This document shows positions 11,771 to 24,049 of a stretch of 62,000 bases of DNA, in pieces (the stretch's first letter is position 1; each line of letters opens with the position of its first letter). This DNA comes from Glandiceps talaboti (taxonomy: Eukaryota > Hemichordata > Enteropneusta > Spengelidae), in assembly GCF_964340395.1 (NCBI RefSeq), contig NC_135563.1, forward strand, positions 2,430,001 to 2,492,000, in the 5' to 3' direction. The notes under the pieces are model-generated. The model did not search any database. It was not told the DNA's origin and was given only the letters and a program-made list of their open reading frames with translations. A program made the position numbers and the translations under genes.

Positions 11771-12289
11771 TTCTCTGAGAATTGATCATATTTGCTGGTT
11801 TCTTTATAAAGTGAAAGGTTGTCATGTTACATTAGATCATTATACATCTGTCAAGTTTAGGATCCATTGATTTTAATATCTGACTGAAATCATGTTCTAC
11901 AGTAAGTTATGATTAACTGATAGTCTCACAATAAATAGATATATACTGGTTTTTACTAACATAAGACAACTAAAAATACAAACAATTAGTAATTGTTTTA
12001 AGAAACTCCTGTAGGTTCAGTAAGTTAAACAAATAACAATAGCAGAAGTGTTGGGGATTACAAATTACACAATTTGACACTTCCTTATTCCTGCCATTAA
12101 TGATGCAGAAAATGTTATGTTTGTATGAAAATGTAGTGTTTCCATAGGTTGCCAGTGGCTTTCACATATTTCAACAACAATAGTAGTATCAAACCAACCG
12201 TGTAACACCCTCACTTACTAAAAACATAAACAGTTCTCATGTATGTGCTGAATCTGAAACCGTACAATCAGTTGAAAATCACAAAAGCT
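11771..12289. other. Unique sequence, nothing recognised
   Basis: AT-rich sequence without a supportable exon, repeat or structured RNA. Confidence 0.5.
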
Positions 12290-12950
12290 GAGTTTAGACA
12301 TTTTTTTAGCCCCCAATTAATGGGCACTGCCAAAAGGGGGCTGTTATGTTGGTTCCATCCATCTGTGTGTGTTCACCCTCATATCACTGACATGCCCCAA
12401 CTAATTTCAACCAAATCCGAGCATTTTTTGCAAGATTGACCTTTGATCTTGAAAGTTTTCTTCAAGGTGAAATAACCAAATTTGGTTTATCTTCATTTCA
12501 AACATTTGATGTTATTGTAATCATGATATGTATTTTAACCATGTGAGACATACATGTTTGTATATGTCATGTATTTTCACAACCTTGACCTGTATAGTAA
12601 AATGGCAGCCATATTTGTGATGAAATCACATTTTGTCTATCTCCAATGTTTGATACATATGGACACCATTCAAGTGTCTACCCTCACATTATCGATGATG
12701 AGCTTTCTGATGAGACCACGACCTTTGACCTTGACAAACATTTTCAAGGTGAAAAGAGAGAAAAGGGTTACATTCTAGCTGTACACTTAAAATGGCCAAA
12801 TAATATTGATAATTATACTGAAAGCCAAACAGTACAAACATTTGCATCCTTGGAAAGTCTAACAAAGCATTGCGGTGTTAAAATTGCCAAACTACTAATT
12901 ATCTTACTCAATACAGCATACAAGTAGGGGGTATGTCTTCAATTGAAGAC
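12290..12950. mobile_element. Non-autonomous dispersed element (AGCCCCC ... GGGGGCT family)
   Basis: It begins with tagcccccaattaatgggc, contains gggggctgttatgttgg, internal gacctttgaccttgac blocks repeated twice with caaggtgaaa, and ends tagggggtatgtcttcaatt. The internally repetitive, non-coding structure with C-rich and G-rich ends suggests a MITE- or SINE-like element. The family assignment is inference. Confidence 0.45.
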
Positions 12951-13539
12951 TTGTTTTAAAGCAGATTTTGTTCAACAGCTGTATATAAAAATTGCAAAAA
13001 AGGATCTTTCCATAACTCCAAATCCAATTATGTAAATGACAGTATGCTTTACATACAGTGGAGTTTATTCTCAATACCTGTAATTTGAACATAGAAAGTG
13101 AGCGCTCCCATGTGTTATGTAGATGGACTGTAATCTAATTATAGGGATCACCAAGTTGAGGGCGCTCTTCTGTATGTGTTATCAATGAGTTGCAGTTTAT
13201 TTCATATGCATATTTTGATGTTCCTTAATACAGTTCACAATAATACCAGATTTAAACCATTCACACAAAGATTTTGCACTGTGTTTACATTTTAAGTTGT
13301 TGTTTTTTTCTATTGCTAAGCTTGTCCAGGAGATTTCCATTATTTTGTCACAATAATTGAATTTGATTCACATTTCAAATACTGCTGCACATTTGTAAGT
13401 CATATTGTATATCCTAATCACATCATTTTATCACATGATATATATTCATAATGTTAAGGAATTGAAATGGTGCTGTGAAGTAAGTCAAGTGACCATATTA
13501 TTGTGCAATATTTGTAGTTACAGGCAAGATAGACAGCAA

Positions 13540-13625
13540 TTATGAATTTAGTAAACCCACCTTACCATTATGAATTTAGTAAACCCACCTTACCATTATG
13601 AATTTAGTAAACCCACCTTACCATT
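13540..13625. repeat. 28-bp triplication
   Basis: Three near-identical consecutive units of attatgaatttagtaaaccc plus accttacc. Confidence 0.9.
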
Positions 13626-14133
13626 TTAATGTAATGTATGCAGTGTTAAATAGTCTGAATTCTTGTTGATGTAAAGAATAATAACAACTTTTATTATACC
13701 CTTATCATATCAACAAAATATGAAAACAGTGCAAAGCTTGATTGAATTGTTGATACGAAACACTTGTCAGTGAACATTTCATGTAAAATGTGACTCTATA
13801 AGTTGACTTTACTGTAAAATGAAAATAAATCTCAATTGGTGATATTTGTGTTTCATACAAGCCAATGTCATAGTCCAAACATTGTATAAACATGAAATAA
13901 TTCAAACTCATACTGTTGCTACATTGTATAGGTATGTAATCTTGTATTGATTTCATTTTCAGATTGCTTACATCTCAAGTACAAGCATATCTGATCTGTT
14001 CTCAATGATCAATATATGTCTTCCAGTACAGAATTAAACACAAAATTACTGTCTGTCTTGCCCTAGCTTTGTTCTAAATCTGTAGTGTATATAGTTCATT
14101 TTGTATTTCAGCATGTCTTTCCTGCCACATCAA

Positions 14134-14143
14134 AATAAATAAA
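14134..14143 (+). terminator. Candidate polyadenylation signal of EXOC6
   Basis: Overlapping AATAAATAAA, followed by a GU/U-rich downstream element at about 14160-14178. It is the best-formed signal between the EXOC6 stop and the next array. Its use is inferred. Confidence 0.4.
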
Positions 14144-14403
14144 TACTGTAAATGAATGAATGGTTCTGTTGTATTTTTCCTTCAAAGGTTGAATTCAGAC
14201 TGGTCATCTACATATTGTAATACAATACTATGTCAGTGTGACCTACATGTAGTCAAAACGAATTTATAGATCCTCATTTTACCAAGGAGGTATTTGTTTG
14301 TCCACAAAAAAAAAGGTTGGGGAAAACCAGATTAACTTTATAATTATAGTAACTGTTCAAATTAGCAGATAGTTATAGGATAGGTATATAACTTTATAAT
14401 CAT

Positions 14404-16047
14404 AGTAAGGATTATGTAGCAAAGGTTGTAGAGTGGGAAGTCAAGGATTATGTAGCAAAGGTTGTAGAGTGGGAAGTCAAGGATCATGTAGCAAAGGTTG
14501 TAGAGTGGGAAGTCAAGGATTATGTAGCAAAGGTTGTAGAATGGGAAGTCAAGGATTATGTAGCAAAGGTGTAGAGTGGGAAGTCAAGGATTATGTAGCA
14601 AAGGTTGTAGAATGGGAAGTCAAGGATCATGTAGCAAAGGTTGTAGAGTGGGAAGTCAAGGATTATGTAGCAAAGGTTGTAGAATGGGAAGTCAAGGATT
14701 ATGTAGCAAAGGTTGTAGAATGGGAAGTCAAGGATTATGTAGCAAAGGTTGTAGAATGGGAAGTCAAGGATTATGTAGCAAAGGTGTAGAGTGGGAAGTC
14801 AAGGATTATGTAGCAAAGGTTGTAGAGTGGGAAGTCAAGGATTATGTAGCAAAGGTTGTAGAGTGGGAAGTCAAGGATTATGTAGCAAAGGTGTAGAGTG
14901 GGAAGTCAAGGATTATGTAGCAAAGGTTGTAGAGTGGGAAGTCAGGGATTATGTAGCAAAGGTTGTAGAGTGGGAAGTCAAGGATTATGTAGCAAAGGTT
15001 GTAGAGTGGGATGTCAAGGATCGTGTAGCAAAGGTTGTAGAATAGGAAGTCAAGGATTATGTAGCAAAGGTTGTAGAGTGGGAAGTCAAGGATTATGTAG
15101 CAAAGGTTGTAGAGTGGGAAGTCAAGGATTATGTAGCAAAGGTTGTAGAATGGGAAGTCAAGGATTATGTAGCAAAGGTTGTAGAGTGGGAAGTCAAGGA
15201 TTATGTAGCAAAGGTTGTAGAGTGGGAAGTCAAGGATTATGTAGCAAAGGTTGTAGAGTGGGAAGTCAAGGATTATGTAGCAAAGGTTGTAGAGTGGGAA
15301 GTCAAGGATTATGTAGCAAAGGTTGTAGAGTGGGAAGTCAAGGATTATGTAGCAAAGGTTGTAGAGTGGGAAGTCAAGGATTATGTAGCAAAGGTGTAGA
15401 GTGGGATGTCAAGGATTATGTAGCAAAGGTTGTAGAATGGGAAGTCAGGGATTATGTAGCAAAGGTGTAGAGTGGGATGTCAAGGATTATGTAGCAAAGG
15501 TGTAGAGTGGGATGTCAAGGATTATGTAGCAAAGGTGTAGAGTGGGATGTCAAGGATTATGTAGCAAAGGTGTAGAGTGGGATGTCAAGGATTATGTAGC
15601 AAAGGTTGTAGAATGGGAAGTCAAGGATTATGTAGCAAAGGTGTAGAGTGGGAAGTCAAGGATTATGTAGCAAAGGTTGTAGAGTGGGAAGTCGGATTAT
15701 GTAGCAAAGGTTGTAGAGTGGGAAGTCAAGGATTATGTAGCAAAGGTGTAGAGTGGGAAGTCAAGGATTATGTAGCAAAAGTTGTAGAGTGGGAAGTCAA
15801 GGATTATGTAGCAAAGGTTGTAGAGTGGGAAGTCAAGGATTATGTAGCAAAGGTTGTAGAGTGGGAAGTCAAGGATTATGTAGCAAAGGTTGTAGAGTGG
15901 GAAGTCAAGGATTATGTAGCAAAGGTTGTAGAATGGGAAGTCAAGGATTATGTAGCAAAGGTTGTAGAGTGGGATGTCAAGGATCGTGTAGCAAAGGTTG
16001 TAGAGTTGGAAGTCAGGGCGGCCGTGTAGCAAAGGTTGCAGAGTGAC
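14404..16047. repeat. 36-bp minisatellite (ggattatgtagcaaagg-ttgtagagtgggaagtcaa)
   Basis: About 45 units with a 36-bp period. Variants are gag/gaa before tggg, gaag/gatg, and a 35-bp version lacking one T (aaggtgtag). Because 36 is divisible by three, long stretches read open in several frames until a 35-bp unit shifts them. This, and the absence of flanking exon signals, argues against coding. Confidence 0.95.
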
Positions 16048-16425
16048 AGGCTTCGATTTCTTCGACTAGATACACTTCTTCAAGATGGATTACTACAAGA
16101 GATACAATGTCGTGGCGCACTTATCGGCCTCATGTTCTCTCACTGAGGGCGAAACAACAAGACTTATTACCATGTAATTAAGGGTTTGCCACTGCCATAG
16201 ATACTTCACATGGGTTGAGATGCGAAGAAAGTACTTGATGATAATGACCTATCTATATTATGCATTACAGGAAACCCAGACTCAATTTGCACCCTTTATT
16301 TATGACTGACTCCTACCCCTCTGAGTCACTTTATATAGAGCTCATAATCACCAGAAATCAGATTGGAAATTAGATTAAAGATTCGAACAGCTTAGTATTA
16401 TTATAATTTTATAACTTATTATATT
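16048..16425. other. Spacer between arrays
   Basis: Unique sequence with no recognised feature. Confidence 0.5.
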
Positions 16426-16975
16426 GCAACAACAAAGATACTGCCAATGCTATGCCAACAACAATGACAAAGATACTGCCAATGCTATGCCAACAACAAA
16501 GATACTGCCAATGCTATGCCAACAACAATGACAAAGATACTGCCAATGCTATGCCAACAACAAAGATACTGTCAATGCTATGCCAACAACAAAGATACTG
16601 TCAATGCTATGCCAACAATAAAGATACTGCCAATGCTATGCCAACAATAAAGATACTGCCAATGCTATGCCAACAACAAAGATACTGTCAATGCTATGCC
16701 AACAACAAAGATACTGCCAATGCTATGCCAACAACAAAGATACTGGCAATGCTATGCCAACAACAATGACAAAGATACTGTCAATGCTATGCCAACAATA
16801 AAGATACTGCCAATGCTATGCCAACAATAAAGATACTGCCAATGCTATGCCAACAACAAAGATACTGTCAATGCTATGCCAACAACAAAGATACTGTCAA
16901 TGCTATGCCAACAACAAAGATACTGCCAATGCTATGCCAAAACAAAGATACTGTCAATGTTATGCCAACAACTCG
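16426..16975. repeat. 29-bp minisatellite (caacaacaaagatactg-ccaatgctatgc)
   Basis: About 18 units of caacaacaaagatactgcca followed by atgctatgc. Occasional longer units have an inserted caatgaca, and variants occur at aac/aat and gcc/gtc. No coding role is inferred. Confidence 0.95.
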
Positions 16976-17700
16976 TATCAAATTTTACACCGCAAGTACT
17001 TATAGTATATGGTAATAGCTGTTCAGATTCATACTCAAATTACAGGGTTTTTAAAATCCCAAAGGCCGTCTAACCTAAATTTACTTTGCAAAAACATTTA
17101 CATTGCAAAATATACCATTCAGTAAAGAAATCAAGATAGCTATCAATTGCGATAGTTCATTTCTCATCTCACCAATAGCACGGAGTTGAATGCCAGTACC
17201 CAGATCGCACAAAACACACAAATCGCAGATGGCATTGATGGCTGTTCACAGAGATAAATAAAATGTGCTGTTCCTCACATTTATGTTCGGAGTCCAGGTA
17301 AGACTTACAGATAGAGTTCAGAATTTCCCAAAACAGGATTCTTTTAAACAGCATACACCATAGTGTATACATTGTACATCTAACGTTCCAGAACTATACT
17401 AGACACATCATCCTTTTTACATGCAATATAAAATAATTATTGTTCACAAAAACAATATATACAAACTGGTTTACATAAAAACGGAAACGTGAGCCATCTG
17501 GTAGTCTAACCTCAAAGGACTGTGCAGGATGCAGTGAATTTCACAATACTGAGCAGCTTTTCTGTTTGATACAACCACGCAGAAACCAACAAGAAATTAC
17601 ATATTCTATACTTCAATAGCAAGATCGCATTTTATGTTACATATATTAATTAGTCTAAATGAAATAAACCATTTAAAGCATCAGGCATGATTTTTGACAG
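16976..17700. other. Unique intergenic sequence
   Basis: No exon, RNA gene or repeat recognised. Confidence 0.5.
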
Positions 17701-17704
17701 TTAA

Positions 17705-18100
17705 GTAGTAGTAGTTTATTTCAAATGCTAAGGCCTCGGCCCATCGCACAAAACATTTTACATAACAGTTGAGAAGAAAAAGAACAAAGAACTGGATATC
17801 ATTCTACTAATAATTAACGGAAAAATAATTAAAGGTAAAAATATGACAGGGTAGAACATATACATCTATGTTTGCTGAACAAAACTAGTACGAGTGTTGA
17901 AAGCTTTATGAACAAAAACTGATAGTTTGACAGTTAATGACTTTTGCAAGTAATGAAGCTTCTCAGACTTAACATTCGGGAGGCGACACTTTTGGAAACA
18001 TCCGGAAACTCGGTTTGGAAATTTCCATGTCATCTGGACACTTGGATGTTGGGTTTTGTTAGCTGCTCTCCCAACACCGCTGCTGGGTAGGCTGCCCCTG
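17705..18100 (-). mobile_element. Possible LINE 3' end, antisense
   Basis: On the minus strand an open stretch of about 75 codons ends at a stop at 17866. It is followed by T/A-rich sequence and a gcatttgaaataaac-like end with CTACTACTA at about 17705-17720, which resembles the 3' end and short tail of a non-LTR retrotransposon. No conserved reverse transcriptase motif falls inside the fragment, so the call is tentative. Confidence 0.3.
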
Positions 18101-19264
18101 TTTGGTATTTTGCTTCCTTATTAAATACCTATGCTTGTAGATCCATATACAGTGTATTCAACATGTTCAATACTAACATATAAAAGTTGCTGCAACGGTA
18201 TAAAGGTTTGTTTGGGATCACAATTGAAATAGAATGGTGTTAGTGTTACAAAGTATATAATTGTATTATAAACAAACAGTAATTGTATTTAGGCTACCCG
18301 GCTGTGTGAGGTCTAATTGATTAATTACGAGATAGTAATACGAGCTAGGCCATGTTATTACTTGTAATTAAGTGAATGTTGCAAGTGTCACTATAAGTGA
18401 TAAATCACAACTTTTAATGAATTCAGCTATATTAGAAAAGGGGTATTTTCAAAACTGTTTATCTCTGAATTAAATTAACTGTAGTTCATAAACATTTCCT
18501 AAATAAGGAAAAGAATTGAAGTTTATTGTAAACATGTTATTTACTAACCATATTTGTATTACGGAATGAACCTTTGAATTTGAATAAAATGTGAATGTAG
18601 GGTGTATGCTGGAAGGCCAACTTTAATACGAGTAGAGATCGTGTGGGGCAACAGGAGAGCTACACGTCTTTAACTTATGGTAACTGATCAGTGTCGTAGT
18701 AGAAATACTACGGAGAACTAATTGATTCAATCTAGGCTGAACTGCTGTAAGTGAAGGAAAACGAGCATACATCATGGTTTGAGCATACATCATCTTCACC
18801 AAAAGTAATGTTTTGAGTGCTTGTGAGTTTATCCACTGAATATGTGTCCTGTGATTCTGGTACCTCTGAGATTGACTGTGTGCGTCTGAGATTACAACTT
18901 GAATTTGGTCAATAGCTATCACCACCATTTAGACAAGTCGGTAACATTAGCTTCAGAGGAGCAATCGGCATGTTCTCATAACAAACCCTGGTGGTTTGCT
19001 TGACTCTGTGGGTATATATACCAGAACATACTCACCCTTGTCAAATAATTACGAAACTCTAACTTCTTCAAACGGGTTGAATTTACGCCGAGTTAGCAAC
19101 CCATCAGTACCATTTGAATGAGTACTGGGTCTTTCGCCAGAGAAATGACACGAAAAACAAGCATATCTTTGGTGACTACAATAGCCCTATACCCTCTCTT
19201 ATCGTTGGTCTGTTTTGGTATCTAGACTATGAAAGCCTGTAATAGTGCCATCTACAAAAGCAAA
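18101..19264. other. Unique intergenic sequence
   Basis: No supportable gene. An open frame at 18623-18928 on the minus strand has no recognisable motif and no splice support. Confidence 0.5.
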
Positions 19265-19425
19265 AAATAAAAATATCTCGCGCTGAACATAATAAGCCAT
19301 GCGCTCGAGAAAACATCTCGTGTGCTCGAGACATTATGTCATGCACTCGAGATAATGTCGTGTGTACGACATATAATTTCTCAAGCGCAAGAGATGTTAT
19401 CTCGAGCGCACGACTTTAATAGTAC
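19265..19425. repeat. Cluster of CTCGAG-centred palindromes
   Basis: Within about 160 bp there are four CTCGAG sites, embedded in short inverted repeats such as acatctcgtgtgctcgagac and gataatgtcgtgtgtacgac, plus ttatctcgagcgcacgac. The segment can fold into several alternative hairpins and is CpG-richer than its surroundings. Confidence 0.7.
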
Positions 19426-20110
19426 ACTGTCCTTATACCAAGATTGACTAAAATTGATCTGCTCTGACATGTCTGGCATATGGCTCCAGACATGAAATCA
19501 TACCAGAATGGCTGCCTAGCAGTCCTAATGGATAATATCGTGACACAAGTTGACATACATATATACTTCATAGAACATTGTCTTTAAATAAAATTTTAAT
19601 GGAAATTGTTCATGCATATCTGTGTAATGGTCCCAAACATGGAAAAATCGTAACAAAAGTTTTGGACATGAAAAAATTCGTAACGAAATGGCAAGCTGTC
19701 GGCCATATAGATTTGTATCACAAAATAAATCGATGCTATAGTGTTGTCCTTAATTTGTACTAAGTTTGATAGAAATTGGTCCGGTCATGTCCAAGTAATG
19801 GTTCTGGACATGAAAAAATCGTTTAAAAAAGTGGCCACTCGGTGGCCATATTGGATTGTATCACGACATAAATTCACATGCATGTATATATAATAGAACA
19901 TTGTCCTTATACCAACTTTGAATGAGACATGTTCAGGCATGTCTGCATAATGGCTTTGGACATGAAAATATCATAACAAAATTGCCGCCTGGCGGCCATA
20001 TTGGATCGTATCACAAAATAAATTAATGTGCGTATGTATGCCTGTATGTTGTCCTTGTACCAAGTTTGCGAGAAATTGGTCCAGTCATTTCTGAGAACAC
20101 TTCATCCGAC
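19420..20110. repeat. Dispersed repeat family B (copy 1)
   Basis: A block starting agtacactgtccttatacca with internal imperfect repetition (catgtctg.ataatggct..gacatgaaa and ggcggccatattggatcgta). The same family is found at 32308-32900 and 33570-33900, all in the same orientation. The phrases ggccatattgg and caagtttg.gagaaattgg recur in every sub-unit. Confidence 0.75.
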
Positions 20111-20115
20111 AGGGA

Positions 20116-20400
20116 CTAAAAAACCCCACATTTCTGGCAAGTAATGCAATACACCATGTTAGTACTAATACAAGTAAATCTTCTCGTAACAGCTACACTG
20201 TTCTTAAGGCCAAAAACATTATTAGTATTAATAATGAAACAACATGTACCACATCGAGTACGATCGCATGGAAATGAACCAGCATTAACTTCCAATCCAT
20301 GTTGTTCAGTATGGACCACCATATCTCTAAGACTGGTATCACGACGCCAAGCTGTTAAAGGTGCTTCAGGAAATAATGCATTGGTTGCCAACACACACAC
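20116..20400 (-). pseudogene. Penelope-like / GIY-YIG retroelement fragment
   Basis: The minus-strand frame reads a stretch with LTAWRRDTSLRDMVVHTE, GSFPCDRTRCGTCCF and FTCISTNMVYCITCQKCGV, ending at a TAG directly after. The combination RRD.SLRD.LV, FPC.R.RC.TC and FTC.S..VVYCI.C..CG is characteristic of the segment immediately before and into the GIY-YIG endonuclease domain of Penelope-like and related retroelements. In intact elements this is followed by YIGET, which is missing here. No upstream reverse transcriptase is present, so this is a short dead fragment. Confidence 0.65.
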
Positions 20401-20520
20401 ACGCACAAAGAGGCATAACTTGAAAGAAACATTTATTAAACCACGGAAAAGAAAATTTCAATACAAAACTAAACATTGCTGTACAAACCTTCTTTTGGAC
20501 TGTATTGATGCAAGGTAAGA

Positions 20521-23500
20521 TTTCTATCATTCATGTACTTTTAAACAAATAATCTTCTGTATTATAAACAAGTAGGTTTTCTAAGTTAATCATTCGGTTA
20601 ATGCTTATCATATCATAATAAAGCCATCTTACATATTTATATATTCTCATTTATGAAATGTCATTTCCCTGAACAGCTACACTCTAAGTGTACTTTCTAA
20701 TGGAAATAAGTCATCAACACTCAAGAGATAGACAGGTAGCTGCTAGCATTTCCATCAAGGATCAAGTTATATGACTAAATGCCCAAATCCTACTGTAACA
20801 TTATCTTGATACAAAGTGGAGTATTTTATATGGTACTGGCAAGAAAAGATGCAAAATGCCTGTTATGATTCACCCTCCAACATCTCAAGTATACAGCAGA
20901 TTATGAACCCTTTATTACGACTTTGAATAAATAAGTTGGTCTCAATTTTACAGGTTCCAGGAATCTGTGATGTGGCAAATGGATGCAGAACACAGCAGGT
21001 TTGGAAGTTATGCAATACCAATCAAATGTGGGCTACTTTCATGGAGTAGGTAACCAGCATTACCCATGTCAGAAGAACAAGTTCAACAATATTTCTCTTG
21101 TTGATGAGGTTGGATATTCAAAAAGTAAATGCAATGCAGATTGATAGAAATCCACTCTCATGAAGTAACAGAGGTACTGAAGCTTACTTTATGAATATTT
21201 GCCATTGGACTGATCAACCTACACTTGGTCTCAACTAACAGTAACTTTAATAGTCCACTCCAACATGGCGATATTGGTCTCAACTGAGTACATTAGTCCA
21301 CTCCAACATGGTAATATAACAACAATAAGAACAACTTCAACAACACAAGTGCAGCAACAACTACAATTCTTTCATATCCTGTTCAAACTTTCATCTTGCC
21401 ATAATCAGAGTAGAAATGACTGCAAATCTTCACTGCTTTGTTATCCTGAATAGAGTCATTGTCCTAGATATGGAAGTCTTCAGAGATACTATTCCTGAGA
21501 TTCTTCACTGCTTTGTTATCCCAACTAGTCATTAATAGTCATTTAACCTTGTATCCTGTCCAATCTTTCATCCCTATAGAAAGTCTACTTGTGAAGAACT
21601 ACATTTTAAATTTCAGCATTATTTTCATTACATCCATTTGCTTCCCTCAATGATTATGTTACTCAAAGTGGTTTATTTCTTTGATTGCATATCACCTAGA
21701 TGCATAATATTACTATTTGTGTCTCTAGACAATGCTTATACACTCAGTCTGTTGTAAACACAGTTAGGTACATGCTATTTTCTATTTCTATGCCATGTAA
21801 TGCAAGATGAGAAAGTTCAATAGTTTTAAACATCCGCAACACTTATACCAATGTCTATACAATCAAAGATAACAGAATCAAAACCTGACACACAAATAAA
21901 GATTTTGTACATCATTTTCTGTATCATTCTAGATTGCCAAAAGAAAGACTACTATCAACTGAGGCATTGTTGATGTATTCAATTGTGACAATTAGACAAA
22001 TGTCTGTTTACAGAACTGGTTGATAATACCAATAGCCATAAATATGTTTCGTATCCGGGTGTTAACTATAACAATATACCTTCATTGTATACATATCACA
22101 AACAGTCAAAATACTTCAAAAACCCTGCAATGAAGTTGTCTTATTGTAGGTGTTTGTATTAAACATTTGCTCGAAAGGCATGGATCTAGCAATTGTCACT
22201 CCTTGTGCTACAAAATTATCAGAAACAATCTATTGAATAATATTGCCTTGGGAACTTTCTTTTGTATTTGGGTTTGAAGTATTTTGTTTGTGTCTGTGAT
22301 ACCTGGGAGTCTTGGATATAGTAATATAAACTGACATTATACAACTGATTTCATTCATGTATAAAACTATAACTACCTACAATACTTGTAGTTGGCATAA
22401 TGCCTCAGATTCTTGCAATGACCATGAAAACACCTACTGGTCATAATATAGTCAAAGATGGAAATGTTAACAATTTAACTTCAACACAGAAGTATTTAGT
22501 TTGAACAAAGAAATACATACAAGGGTAGTATATATCCAGGATAGGATTACAAACTTATATAACACAACTTTTAACTAACTTCTATGGAAAATCACATTTG
22601 AAAAATACGAAAATCTTCATTCAGTGTTTTTTCAATGAAAGGTTTTAATAATGTTCATAATAGTGATTTGATTACAAATTCAGCAATGTGACTTGTCAAA
22701 GTGAGTTATCAGAACAAATTCTCTAGGGGACTGATCATTGGTGACCAATTCCACATATCACCTTTACAGAATACCAGTATTACATTTCATATGGTGCTGA
22801 CACACATAAATGTCCTCACAAAACTGAGTTTGGTGCAATATACAACAGGGTTTTATTTGTTTAAAGTTAAACATGAAATTGGCATATACAAAACATCTCC
22901 CATCTCCCCAGGCATTATAAAATGCCTTCCATATACACTTATCTGGCTCATTTTCTGTTTGGTTGACAAGTCAACTAATATTTGTATATTGTAAATTCAA
23001 GTGTAGAGATTCTGGAAGAGTAGGTCCCTGATCTCATTTCTAGCCAGTCTGCTTTGTCAACAATTTGACATATCCTTCAATGTGACCTGTAATTTGTTGT
23101 ACCAAACCTCAAATTCTAAGTATTTTTAGAAGGAACTAAACATTTATGTCATATATTTGGTGTCACATGGCTTCTTACAAAGACTGTTCAGATTTTTCTT
23201 ATGAGCTCAGATGATATGTCATGATGTGAATCTGTTTGCTATTGTGGTTCAAGTTTAAGCTCTCTGTTGTGGACTCAATGCTGTTGTTGGAGATATCATT
23301 TCCTTGCATAATGCACTCAGTCTGTAATTCATATTGTAAATATGAATTGTTAATGGACATGGCATCATTCCCATTTTAGTATGTGGTTATGCATGGCACA
23401 ATTGATGACAAATATCATTTTGTTTGCTTTTATTTTTGGAATCCCAATGTCTTGTCCAATCAGGAAGGTTCTTCTTGATGCTGTTTGTAATAGGCAACTT

Positions 23501-23796
23501 TCAATTTACATGTAATACAACAGTAAGACTAAACCCCTATCGAATTAGTGTTTATTTTTCTAATATTATTATATGGACATTTTGTAATTTCTGTGGTACC
23601 AGTTATCATAGTGACAACTATCAATGTAGTTTTGTTAATAAATAAAACAAGTAGAACTCTGAAACTCCCAACAACTACTCTCATTTGTCTGTATTTTCTT
23701 TGGAAACTTTCAAATCCTGTTAACCTTACAAAATGGTTAACTTAATAATTAGGATCAACAATTCCTCAAAATAAATAAGGTTAATAAACTTGTCAA
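20521..23796. other. Long gene-free stretch, nothing recognised
   Basis: 3.3 kb of AT-rich unique sequence. No exon with plausible homology, no tandem array and no structural RNA was recognised. The short open frames in it lack recognisable motifs and splice context. Confidence 0.5.
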
Positions 23797-23970
23797 AATA
23801 TTAACTCTTATCCAGCTAGATATAAACACCCCGATTCAAAAACTGAAATGTTCAAGAACTCGTTTTCCTCCAGAACAATTGTTGACTGGAATGCACTACC
23901 CTCTTCTGTCATCGAATCACCTTCAACATATTCATTCAAGACAAGACTTAGAGATCACTTAAATCAGTAG
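23797..23970 (+). pseudogene. Non-LTR retrotransposon ORF2 C-terminal fragment
   Basis: An open stretch ends at TAG 23968-23970 and contains FSSRTIVDWNALPSSV and SFKTRLRDHL. The pattern (F/S)xxRTI.DWN.LP....S...FK..L is the classic extreme C terminus of RT-bearing LINEs of the CR1/L2/RTE type. The following 100 bp (cctttgacccccattggcgt, ctcctaaggaggcggtgcc) probably belongs to its 3'UTR. There is no upstream RT domain, so this is a 5'-truncated copy. Confidence 0.7.
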
Positions 23971-24049
23971 TATTCATATCTTAACCTTTGACCCCCATTG
24001 GCGTGATACTCCTAAGGAGGCGGTGCCAATTACTAATCCAGATCCTGAT

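Larger units (their letters stand above)
8994..14146 (+). other. Probable long EXOC6 3'UTR or 3' flank
   Basis: No further coding exon is seen after the stop. Two overlapping AATAAA hexamers at 14134-14143, followed within about 20-35 nt by a GU-rich stretch (ggttctgttgtatttttcc), make a plausible cleavage and polyadenylation site. If it is used, the 3'UTR would be about 5.1 kb and would contain both the 28-bp and 22/27-bp arrays. An ATTAAA near 9225 is an alternative early site. RNA evidence would be needed to choose. Confidence 0.4.
12951..14403. other. Mostly unique sequence with a small 28-bp triplication
   Basis: It contains a threefold repeat of attatgaatttagtaaaccc plus accttacc at about 13540-13625, and the polyadenylation-like signals near 14134. 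No exon is supported. Confidence 0.55.

Noticed and set aside
14433-16046. Multiple cysteine/glycine-rich or valine-rich repeat ORFs
   Set aside because: They are alternative frames of one 36-bp minisatellite and are broken by 35-bp units. No start context, exon signal or homology is visible.
18623-18928. 101-codon open frame on the minus strand
   Set aside because: No recognisable domain, no splice context, and composition like surrounding non-coding DNA.
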